Origin: an uncultured Hungatella sp.
GTDB lineage: Bacteria > Bacillota > Clostridia > Lachnospirales > Lachnospiraceae
Direction of reading: 5' to 3'
DNA length: 64,000 bases
Assembly (NCBI GenBank): GCA_949879795.1
Contig: CATLBR010000006.1
Location: 1 to 64,000 of the forward strand
The notes below the pieces were generated by a model. It did no database searches, was not told the DNA's origin, and saw only the letters and a program-made list of their open reading frames with translations. Positions 57,425 through 64,000 of the stretch are shown piece by piece. Numbering within the stretch: the stretch's first letter is position 1; the number at the start of each line of letters is the position of its first letter. The position numbers and the translations under genes are program-made.

Positions 57425-57583
57425 TACATCCTGGCAAGCCACAAAAAGAAGCCACGGAAATAGAATCTCTACCTGTAAAGTTTTCTGTGGCCCAAGGTAT
57501 AACTGCTATCTCTCTAAGTCTGTGAATACACAACGAGCGGAACATATTTTTAGGGAGCGATTTTCAGGCTTGCCGGTGTAGTA

Positions 57584-57720
57584 GTCGAACCCCGCTCCTG
57601 TTCCCAATGAGGGACATTTGCCCCGCCGGTCCTTAGCTCGCGTATTTCGCGAGCTTAGTACCGCTGCAGGGGCAACCAGAGCGAAAGCGTGCCCGAATGG
57701 GAACAGGAGCGGGGTTCGAC
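57584..57720 (-). repeat. Family B structured element 2, 23-bp perfect arms
   Basis: Inverted relative to element 1 and shorter (137 bp). Its arms (57584-57606 and 57698-57720, starting GTCGAACCCCGCTCCTGTTC) pair perfectly with each other but have no similarity to the arms of element 1, while the core blocks are nearly identical. A different internal hairpin (AGCTCGCG / CGCGAGCT) replaces those of element 1. Confidence 0.88.
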
Positions 57721-57748
57721 GGACTTTCCCGCCAACCCTGACCCCAAA

Positions 57749-58096
57749 TCAGCTTCCCGACTGTTTGGTTTCCAGTGAGATCCCGGTTCCGCCCTGTGTG
57801 TTCATCCATTTGGTCATGGCGGGAAGCATCAGGTTCAGCGCCGTGATCAATACGAAGATCAGCACAAACCCGATGATGGCGTTTTTCAGCGCCCCCTTTG
57901 CTTTCTCTCTGTCCTGAGGCTCCTCGGCCTTCGCCAGTTTTACTCCCAGAAATACACAGTACAGTGTTCCCAGGGCTCCCACGATCAACAGAAGCGGCCC
58001 TGCCGCCATGTTGATCAGGTCCACGATGGGCTTTGCTGCCGTCTGAAACGGGTTGCCGCCGGTCAGGGCAACAAGTTCTAACATTCCTGACATCAT
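57749..58096 (-). CDS. Pilin-like conjugal transfer protein (Mbov_0395/TrbC-VirB2 type)
   Basis: A 115-residue membrane protein with two hydrophobic segments (about 27-52 and 72-95) separated by a short basic cytoplasmic loop (KLAKAEEPQDREKAKGAL), the layout of VirB2/TrbC-like pilins and of the Mbov_0395 group. It would form part of the type IV secretion channel in the membrane. Start has AAGGAGGAG upstream; a second ATG follows directly. It sits 34 bp after the Ig-like membrane protein gene. Confidence 0.82.
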   Translation of the reverse strand: MMSGMLELVALTGGNPFQTAAKPIVDLINMAAGPLLLIVGALGTLYCVFLGVKLAKAEEPQDREKAKGALKNAIIGFVLIFVLITALNLMLPAMTKWMNTQGGTGISLETKQSGS

Positions 58097-58130
58097 GTCT
58101 CCTCCTTGTTTGGAATATGTTTTTTGTTCT

Positions 58131-59459
58131 TTATAACACCTTTATGGTCCTTCTCCAGTAGACGAAACCTGCCGCCCCCAGAAGAAGAATGGCAAAAGGA
58201 ATTACAAGCAGTTTTTTATTCCAGACAGAATACCGGTTCTGTATGGAAAAATCATAGTCCCGCATATTTCCCGCCTGGTCTTTTACCTCCACATGATAGA
58301 CCCCGTTCGCGGCGATCTGCCCCATGGAAGCATAGGCCTCCTGACGGTTGCGCAGGATACGGGTTGTGGCCATGGGCTCTGAGGAAGTGAAAGTGACAGG
58401 ACCATCCAGAAAGCACTGGTCCACATACCGATCAAATCTCAACGCCGGGGCCACGGTATCCCTGGTAAAATTCATCTCCCAAAAGCCTTTGCCCCCAGGC
58501 TCCGCAAACAAGATCTTATACTGGCCGTCCTGTTCCGTGTGAAAGAAATCTTCCCCTGATTCCACCGGCTCTCCGTCCAGAAGAACAGAGGCCACAGACA
58601 GGCCCATGGGAGCGTTTATGTGGGACAGGTTCATGGTTCTGTCTATGTAAAGGCGAAAGCCTATGGTCACATGGTAGCTCACCTCTCCCGCCAGGCCCAG
58701 AAGATTGTCTTTCATGACGATCTCATAGCTTCCCGGCTGATTGAACATAAGCCCGTCGGAAAAATCGGTCAACTCCCCGTCCCGGCGGACCTGAAAGGCC
58801 ATGAGGCCGTCGGACAGAGAAAGTCTGGCCTGGCCCCGGAACCACCCGCCTACGGGCACGTTGGTGTCAAAATACTGGCCGTCTGGAAGCATATAGCGAA
58901 ACAGCCCTTCTTTTTCATTGTATTTCAGAGTGAGAGGGGGATTTTCCTCTACCGTCACCTGTCCTGAATTCGCCGCTGACCGCAGAGCCTCTGTGTAATC
59001 GTTGTCGATCTGAAAGGTAAAGACGCCGTAGTTGCCGTCCCGCTCCGGTGTGGAGTAGATCCGCAGCTCGTAGGAACCGGGGTCCAGCACGATTCCGTCC
59101 TGAAACCCTGTCTCCTGGCCGTCCTGCCACAATGTAGGAAAACAATTTTCATCCAGGTCAAACACAGCCGCCTGCAAGGTCTCTCCCTCCGTGCCATTGA
59201 CCGTAAAACTGCCGATTCCGGAAACCGTGTACTCGTAGCCGTTTCCCACGTCCTCCCCTGTCATGACGCAGGGAATGGGCCCGCCCTGGGCAAAGGCAGT
59301 CATGAGCCACAAGAAGGACAGAAGGAAACCGGCCCAGAGGGCGATCCTCCTTTTCGCCGCCCGGCCTCTGCCTGTCCGGCCCCGGTCCACTCGGCGGCTG
59401 ACTGCCTGATCCGGATCCTCCCGGCTCACAACTGCCTGGCCATGCTCCTCCCGGTTCAT
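58131..59459 (-). CDS. Type I membrane surface protein with Ig-like regions, conjugation cluster
   Basis: A 442-residue protein. The basic N-terminal 35 residues are followed by a hydrophobic segment (IALWAGFLLSFLWLMTAFAQ). A beta-rich extracellular part of about 340 residues follows (YEYTVSGIGSFTVNG, DPGSYELRIYST, NGVYHVEVKDQAGN, the last Ig/Big-like). A C-terminal membrane anchor (LLVIPFAILLLGAAGFVYW) is followed by RRTIKVL. It overlaps the preceding gene by 4 bp (ATGA), so they are translationally coupled. It may mediate contact or line the outer channel. Confidence 0.75.
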   Translation of the reverse strand: MNREEHGQAVVSREDPDQAVSRRVDRGRTGRGRAAKRRIALWAGFLLSFLWLMTAFAQGGPIPCVMTGEDVGNGYEYTVSGIGSFTVNGTEGETLQAAVFDLDENCFPTLWQDGQETGFQDGIVLDPGSYELRIYSTPERDGNYGVFTFQIDNDYTEALRSAANSGQVTVEENPPLTLKYNEKEGLFRYMLPDGQYFDTNVPVGGWFRGQARLSLSDGLMAFQVRRDGELTDFSDGLMFNQPGSYEIVMKDNLLGLAGEVSYHVTIGFRLYIDRTMNLSHINAPMGLSVASVLLDGEPVESGEDFFHTEQDGQYKILFAEPGGKGFWEMNFTRDTVAPALRFDRYVDQCFLDGPVTFTSSEPMATTRILRNRQEAYASMGQIAANGVYHVEVKDQAGNMRDYDFSIQNRYSVWNKKLLVIPFAILLLGAAGFVYWRRTIKVL

Positions 59460-59896
59460 AACTGCCTTCCCTTCGTCTCTTTCACCGCCTGGTCCTGAGC
59501 CATCCCCGTTTCCCGTAATTCACGGCCAGGTTGATTTCTCTCTGTCAAAAACTCCCCCGCCTGACCACGTTCCGTTTCCCGATACTCAGCGCCAGGCTGA
59601 CCTCCTGTTTCCCGAAACTCCTGTCCCGGCTTCCCGCCCCTCTCCATGGCCCCCTGGGCCTGCCTTGCCTGGCGCTCCGGTCTTTCCCTTCGGCGAGTCT
59701 GTTCCCCCTCCACCCGGGCCTCCAGCTCCTTTATGGTGATCCGTTTTCGGTAAGGGTTGTCCTGGCGGCTGCCTGCCTTCCCCTCCCTGTCCACCGGGGA
59801 ATACCCGTTTGTCTTCCTTCTGGCCTTCTCCTCCCTCAGGACAGACAGCTTTCTCTCCCAGAGGGCTCTGTTTTTGGGACTGTCAAAAAATGCCAT
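59456..59896 (-). CDS. Small charged conjugation-cluster protein, function unknown
   Basis: A 146-residue, very hydrophilic, probably disordered protein (MAFFDSPKNRALWERKLSVL, then Gly/Gln/Glu/Arg-rich repeats such as GQEFRETGGQPGAEYRETE). No domain recognised. Start has AGGAGG upstream. It begins two bases after the stop of the binding-protein gene and overlaps the next gene by 4 bp. Confidence 0.7.
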   Translation of the reverse strand: MAFFDSPKNRALWERKLSVLREEKARRKTNGYSPVDREGKAGSRQDNPYRKRITIKELEARVEGEQTRRRERPERQARQAQGAMERGGKPGQEFRETGGQPGAEYRETERGQAGEFLTERNQPGRELRETGMAQDQAVKETKGRQL

Positions 59897-59898
59897 GG

Positions 59899-60666
59899 CT
59901 ATTCCTCCTGAGCCTGTTGGTCGAGAAAGGTATTGATGGCCTGGTTCAGGCTGGCCACAAAGGTTTCCTGGCCCGGCGCCGTGTAAAAGACCTGGCTGAT
60001 CCTGGGCCCCTCCCTCAGTTCCATGGCCTGAATCTCCTGATCCCGGCCCAGAAGCCCCAGGGCCTCCCGCTCCGTACAGATCCCCGCCAGGATCACCCCC
60101 TCCTTCACGTCCTCCGGAATCTGTCCCACATCGCCGTAGGTCTGTCGGCCCAATTCCCCTATAAAAGGAATGTTCAGCGCCTCAAACCCCGGAATCTGCC
60201 AGGAAAGTCCCACGGTTCCGTCAGAATATCCTGCCAGATTGTCCACATACCGGTTCCTCCGTGTGATGAGATACAGCCCCTGCTTTCCGTAACTGCGGGA
60301 GGCCAGGTGGGTGTCCCTGTAGGTCTCCGTCATGGTCAGTCGGCCTGCGGCAAGATCCACAGCCCCGTCGTCCAGAAGAGCCATGAGCTGACTGACATCC
60401 TCCGCCTGCCGGTACTCTACCGTGACCCCCAGGTTCTCCGCCAGAATCCGAAAAATCTCCGGCTCCATGCCCACAAACTCACTGCCCTCTTTCCTGGCAT
60501 AAGGGTCCTGCCCATCCAGAATTCCCACCGTCAGAACGCCGTCAGCCACCACACTCACAGTCTCCTCCTGCTGGGCCTTTTCAGGCGAACACCCGGCCCC
60601 CAAAAAAGCCGCCGCCAGAACCGGAAGAATAACCACCGCCCCTCTCCCCATTTTTTTCTTCTTCAT
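59899..60666 (-). CDS. Solute-binding lipoprotein (SBP_bac_3 type) in the conjugation cluster
   Basis: A 255-residue lipoprotein. The signal peptide MKKKKMGRGAVVILPVLAAA leads to LGAGC with the lipidated cysteine at 26. The rest is a type II periplasmic-binding fold of the polar amino acid group (VLTVGILDGQDPYARKEG, VGMEPEIFRILAENLGVTVE, LAAGRLTMTETYRD). No permease or ATPase is near; the neighbours are transfer genes. It could be a sensor or surface receptor for the element rather than an importer part; this is inference. Confidence 0.83.
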   Translation of the reverse strand: MKKKKMGRGAVVILPVLAAAFLGAGCSPEKAQQEETVSVVADGVLTVGILDGQDPYARKEGSEFVGMEPEIFRILAENLGVTVEYRQAEDVSQLMALLDDGAVDLAAGRLTMTETYRDTHLASRSYGKQGLYLITRRNRYVDNLAGYSDGTVGLSWQIPGFEALNIPFIGELGRQTYGDVGQIPEDVKEGVILAGICTEREALGLLGRDQEIQAMELREGPRISQVFYTAPGQETFVASLNQAINTFLDQQAQEE

Positions 60667-60863
60667 AATCTCTTCCTTTCCTACCGATGTTGACTTTCGC
60701 CCCCTGATACCACGAATCGCTTCACACCACGTATCTACGCCCCGCTTCAGTCATTGCCAAACGACTGTCACTGGTATCCGGCACCCCGCTTCTCCATTCC
60801 CTAGCGGTCGGACTCATCCTGACAAGCTGTTGATCTGTTATTCCAGAAACCAAAAACCTGGCT

Positions 60864-61023
60864 GAATATTCTGAAATTATATTCCAGGAAAAGCCATTAC
60901 ACCATGGAGCTTAAGACCATAAAAAACAGGAGGGCCCTCTGCCCGACTGTTTTTTGCTTTACTGGGCTTAAGCGGAATGCCTGGTGTACCAGGCTTTGTA
61001 TGGAATATAATTTCAGAATATTC
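60864..61023. repeat. 160-bp palindromic element, family A copy 2
   Basis: Perfect 22-bp arms 60864-60885 and 61002-61023. Inner stems AAAGCC/GGCTTT, ACACCA/TGGTGT and GCTTAAG/CTTAAGC surround the same core as copy 1. Relative to copy 1 the outer arm, the third and the fourth stem differ by changes on both sides that keep pairing. Flanks AACCTGGCT and AACCTTGGCT resemble each other. It lies in the 379-bp gap (60667-61045) between VirB4 and the binding-protein gene; the rest of that gap shows no gene. Confidence 0.88.
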
Positions 61024-61045
61024 TCACAACCTTGGCTTTCACAAA

Positions 61046-63742
61046 TCACATATCAAACAGCTCCTCGATCCCCTTAGCCGCCACGATATCCACGCAGGTC
61101 CGCTCCGACGCCGATGTGACCACGAAGGCCCGGCCCCTGCCGTTGTTGACGATATCCTCCTGCTCGCTCTCGTTGATGGCTCCCGCCTTCTCGTACAGCT
61201 TGCACAGATCCTCCATGTCGTTGGGGGCCAGGGGGAAGATAAAGGAATACTGGCTGGCGTTGATGATGGCCGTGGATTTGCGGGCCAGCTCCTCGGTGCC
61301 CACGAAATCCTTGATGTTCTGGGTGATCACGATCTGCATGCCGTTGTATTTCCGGATCCTCTTGGCCAGCTGGTACATAAAGTCCAGGGCAATGGGATAT
61401 TTGCTGTCGATAAACACATGGGCCTCGTCGATGACCACCACGATCTTCCGGTTGGCCTTATACTTCATATTGTATTCCCGGTTTTTGATGATCTCATTGT
61501 CCAGCCATTTCAGCACCAGAAGCATCTGGCCGTTGGCGATGATGTTGTTCTTGTTGGCAAGAAGAGACTGGAAATTAAATACAATAAAGTTCTCGTTGGT
61601 GCTGATACTGGCCTCCCCGTTCCACAGCACAGCGTTGCGGCCGCCCTGGGCAAACTTGGAGATATAGTTTAGAAGCACCTTCAAGTTGTTCTTGATATAG
61701 TCGCCGGAGCTGGTCTGGACATCGTTGATGATCTTGTCGTAAAGATCGTCAAAAATGGGGTAATCCCCAGGCTCCAGCTGGCTTAAATCCGTGTTCTCGT
61801 CGATTCCCTTCTGCTCATACATGCGGATCGTCATGGTGTTCAGATACTCCAGGGCGTCAGAATCGATCCCGGGAAGAATCTGCCGGTAAAACTCCTCCAG
61901 GAACTGGAGATGAGTGTGAAAGCTGGTGGCTGCCTGGTCTTCGCCGCTGCCCTCCTCCTCGTCGGAGAGGGTGGTGATAATATGAAAAGGATTGAGCCGT
62001 CCCTGGCTGGCGCTGCCCACGTCGATGATCTTCCCGTGCATATTCTGGGCCAGCTTGGTGTACTCATTCTCCGGGTCCAGGATAAAGATCTTGCTGTTTT
62101 CCGCCGCCAGCTGGGTGAGAATGGTCTTGGTGGCATAGGATTTTCCCGAACCCGACTTTCCGATGATCACCGTGTTGCTGTTGACCCTCTCCTTGTCCCT
62201 CTGGAAAAAATTGATAAACGCCGGGCTGCCCCCGGACTGGCCGATGTAGATCCCGTCCTTGTCCCGCAGATGGCGGACCACATAGGGGAAGGAGGCGGCC
62301 ACGGAGTTGGAGTGAATTCCCCTCTGGTAGCTTTTAAAAGCGTCGTATCCCGAGAGCTGGGAAGAACTGTAGGCCTCGAACTGCTGAAGCATAAGGTCCG
62401 TCACCTTGAACCCTTCCTCCGCCAGATCCCGGCGGACCTGACGCTTAAAAGAAGCCAGCTTCCGGGAATTTTCTCCAACCGGCTGACGCCGGGCCTGGGA
62501 CAGCTCATAGTCATTGACCGTCACAAAGGTTCCCACATTAAACAAAACCTCGTTCTCCCCCTGGAGAAGGCGGAGAACCTCTGACAGGGTGTCGATGTGC
62601 ATACCCACCTCCATCAGCTTGCTGGTCTTGCTGGTACTGGACTCCTGCTCCCTCAGCTCGTCGATGGACCGGTCGATCTGCCGGATCCCCTTGTACCGGT
62701 CCATGGGGGTCATTTTCATCACCACCTTGGTGCCCATCTGGTTGAAAAATCCTGCCCCCCAGGCATTTCCCACCATCATAGGGTAATCCCGGACACGGAA
62801 ATTGTGGGTGATCAGATCGTCGAACTGGACCGTCCTGGGGCCGAACTTGACAGTCTGGGGCATGATCCAGTTGCGGAAATCCTCTGGTTTTAAATCCCAG
62901 GCCTCCCTCTCGTCGAAATTCATGCCATAGCTGTACTTTAGGAAAATGGCCAGCTCCGGCCCTGTGAGCTGATGACACTCCATGTTGTTGACAGCAAAGG
63001 AAGCCATGGCCTCCCGGATCTGATTGTGGAGGAAATTCTTGTCCTTGTGGCAGAACATCAGGTAATGGACCGGCTGGAACACCTGGTCCCTGGTGTTAAA
63101 ATTCTCCAGCTGCCGGATCCGGTCATAGATGATCCCCACCCGAACCGTCAGCTCCTCGTCGTTGAAGAGATCATTTAAATAGGCCTCCTCCAGTTCCTCC
63201 TCCTTGCCCTTCTCGCCCTCAATAAAATCGTCAAAAAGCAGAGGCTGGTCCAGCTTCACCAGACAGATGGTCTCGTCCGCGGCGGCGGTGCGCAGGACGG
63301 CCCCAAAACACCGGTCGATCATGCTGTTCTGTCTGCTCTCGCTGTAGAACCGAAACTCCACCGACGGAACCCTCATGACCACGGCGCTGTGGCCGTTTAA
63401 GTACCGGATAAATTCCCCGTCAATGTCCGTGAACGGCGTAATGTCCTCCACGGAAAAGGCGGAAGAAGACTTTGTCTGATCCCTCCGGTGAAACACCCGT
63501 CCTCTGGCAAAATATTTGACCACATAGAAGAGAAGCTGGTATCCCTTGTCGTCGTCTAATGGAAAGATCAGGGCCACGGTGATCAGGATCACCGCCATCA
63601 TGAGCATCAGCCTTCCCGGAAGATTGGACACCAGAATGGAGACAGCAAGGCCCATCCCCATACTGCCCACCAGAACGTCCATCAGCTCAATGCCCTTGAA
63701 CAGCTCCATTCTCACTTTCGTTCGTTTCGGTATGATCCTCAT
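61046..63742 (-). CDS. PrgI-VirB4 fusion, type IV secretion ATPase
   Basis: An 898-residue motor of the conjugative type IV secretion system. The first about 90 residues hold a PrgI/VirB3-like part with paired hydrophobic segments (LVGSMGMGLAVSILVSNLPG and LMLMMAVILITVALIFPLDD). The VirB4/CagE N-terminal domain follows, then the ATPase with Walker A IIGKSGSGKSYATKT (about 526-533), Walker B KIVVVIDEAHVFID (about 767) and VITQNIKDFVG. Start has GGAGGAG upstream and overlaps the previous gene by 4 bp (ATGA). This is the surest marker that the region is an integrative conjugative element. Confidence 0.94.
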   Translation of the reverse strand: MRIIPKRTKVRMELFKGIELMDVLVGSMGMGLAVSILVSNLPGRLMLMMAVILITVALIFPLDDDKGYQLLFYVVKYFARGRVFHRRDQTKSSSAFSVEDITPFTDIDGEFIRYLNGHSAVVMRVPSVEFRFYSESRQNSMIDRCFGAVLRTAAADETICLVKLDQPLLFDDFIEGEKGKEEELEEAYLNDLFNDEELTVRVGIIYDRIRQLENFNTRDQVFQPVHYLMFCHKDKNFLHNQIREAMASFAVNNMECHQLTGPELAIFLKYSYGMNFDEREAWDLKPEDFRNWIMPQTVKFGPRTVQFDDLITHNFRVRDYPMMVGNAWGAGFFNQMGTKVVMKMTPMDRYKGIRQIDRSIDELREQESSTSKTSKLMEVGMHIDTLSEVLRLLQGENEVLFNVGTFVTVNDYELSQARRQPVGENSRKLASFKRQVRRDLAEEGFKVTDLMLQQFEAYSSSQLSGYDAFKSYQRGIHSNSVAASFPYVVRHLRDKDGIYIGQSGGSPAFINFFQRDKERVNSNTVIIGKSGSGKSYATKTILTQLAAENSKIFILDPENEYTKLAQNMHGKIIDVGSASQGRLNPFHIITTLSDEEEGSGEDQAATSFHTHLQFLEEFYRQILPGIDSDALEYLNTMTIRMYEQKGIDENTDLSQLEPGDYPIFDDLYDKIINDVQTSSGDYIKNNLKVLLNYISKFAQGGRNAVLWNGEASISTNENFIVFNFQSLLANKNNIIANGQMLLVLKWLDNEIIKNREYNMKYKANRKIVVVIDEAHVFIDSKYPIALDFMYQLAKRIRKYNGMQIVITQNIKDFVGTEELARKSTAIINASQYSFIFPLAPNDMEDLCKLYEKAGAINESEQEDIVNNGRGRAFVVTSASERTCVDIVAAKGIEELFDM

Positions 63743-64000
63743 CCCTGATCTCCTCCATGGTCTGCCTGAGTGTCCCTCTTAAACAGGTATTTTCCCGTGT
63801 CGATCCGCCTTCCCTGCTCATCTTTCCCTCCGTCCATCTGCCTTCTGGTGGCCAGGAAATCCACATGTTTCTTTCCCTGCTCATCATAAGAATAGCTGGT
63901 GTTGGTAAAGGTCCCCGTCCGGTTGGTCTCGTGGTAGCTGCCGTCTGCCTGCTTCTCAAATTCCGTGCGGACTCCAAACAGCTGACGGTGGGTTTTCACA
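63739..64000 (-). CDS. Conjugation-cluster protein, N-terminus outside window
   Basis: The visible about 87 residues are hydrophilic (QLFGVRTEFEKQADGSYHET to KYLFKRDTQADHGGDQG), with alternating Gly/Asp/Lys/Arg. The frame is open to the window edge. A GTG at 63999 could start it, but continuation to the right is equally likely. It overlaps the VirB4 start by ATGA. No family recognised. Confidence 0.55.
   Translation of the reverse strand, partial: VKTHRQLFGVRTEFEKQADGSYHETNRTGTFTNTSYSYDEQGKKHVDFLATRRQMDGGKDEQGRRIDTGKYLFKRDTQADHGGDQG

Larger units (their letters stand above)
57199..57738. repeat. 540-bp composite nested palindrome
   Basis: The outer ends GGGTTGGCAGAAGGTCC (57199-57215) and GGACTTTCCCGCCAACCC (57721-57738) are near-perfect inverted repeats. 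Inside lie element 1 (57216-57424), a central part bounded by GGCAAGCC (57433-57440) / GGCTTGCC (57567-57574) with a further stem GCCACGGAAA / TTTCTGTGGC, and element 2 in opposite orientation (57584-57720). Together it fills the whole gap between pilin and lipoprotein genes. Confidence 0.75.

Noticed and set aside
57222-57545. Minus-strand 107-residue ORF inside the nested palindrome
   Set aside because: It spans the palindromic arms and core on a strand with no ribosome site; the open frame is a by-product of the structured repeat.
47535-61023. Family A elements as plain rho-independent terminators
   Set aside because: The core contains A6/T6 and a GC hairpin that could terminate, but a 22-bp outer stem and two further covarying stems go far beyond a terminator.

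Overview
The window looks like chromosome of a Gram-positive gut anaerobe of the Lachnospiraceae/Clostridium type. The indications are moderate GC, strong AGGAGG-type ribosome sites, Gram-positive lipoproteins, the order ruvA-ruvB-zapA-U32 peptidase, ammonia-dependent asparagine synthetase, and LplABC-type sugar transporters with a membrane AraC regulator. No rRNA or species marker is present, so genus is not fixed. Most genes lie on the minus strand.

Housekeeping block (1-8430): ruvA, ruvB, zapA and a partial U32 peptidase run together on the minus strand, followed by asnA. Two plus-strand genes with their own terminators come next: a cytidylate-kinase-like protein and an SH3/NlpC-P60 cell-wall hydrolase. 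Glycan locus (8475-19721, minus): AraC regulator, SGNH esterase, lipoprotein, two permeases, a DUF6259-type glycosidase, a second SGNH protein and a clan-A glycosidase. It looks like a system that imports and trims an acylated glycan. Next are a two-acetyltransferase plus M20 amidohydrolase operon (19969-22609) and a spermidine-type ABC transporter (22846-26831). Two small helical proteins, tRNA-Leu(CAA), xylulokinase, an AEC carrier and a beta-glucoside locus (GH1, PTS EIIC, divergent LysR regulator, 30843-34906) follow.

Accessory region (35120-45732): a DASS/SLC13 transporter, a broken OYE-type Fe-S flavoprotein, a broken PucR-type regulator, an SDR and an intact OYE-type reductase. An AT-rich island then carries an aminoglycoside nucleotidyltransferase-like gene and a truncated 'radical SAM mobile pair' (MarR regulator, DUF1848 protein, remnant of the second radical SAM protein).

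Conjugative-element region (about 47.3-64.0 kb, minus, running off the right edge): a PrgI-VirB4 fusion ATPase, a solute-binding lipoprotein, an Ig-like surface protein, a Mbov_0395-type pilin, a giant lipoprotein, and three unrecognised proteins including one of 1100 residues. A small Nif11-like peptide gene lies just beyond.

The most unusual content is non-coding. Two families of large perfect palindromic elements sit in the gaps between the conjugation genes. In one family (47535-47693 and 60864-61023) several stems differ between copies by paired, compensating changes. In the other (57216-57424 and 57584-57720) a conserved core is carried on 23-bp perfect arms whose sequence is completely different in each copy, and the two copies form an inverted, nested composite of about 540 bp. 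These are the best candidates for something undescribed.
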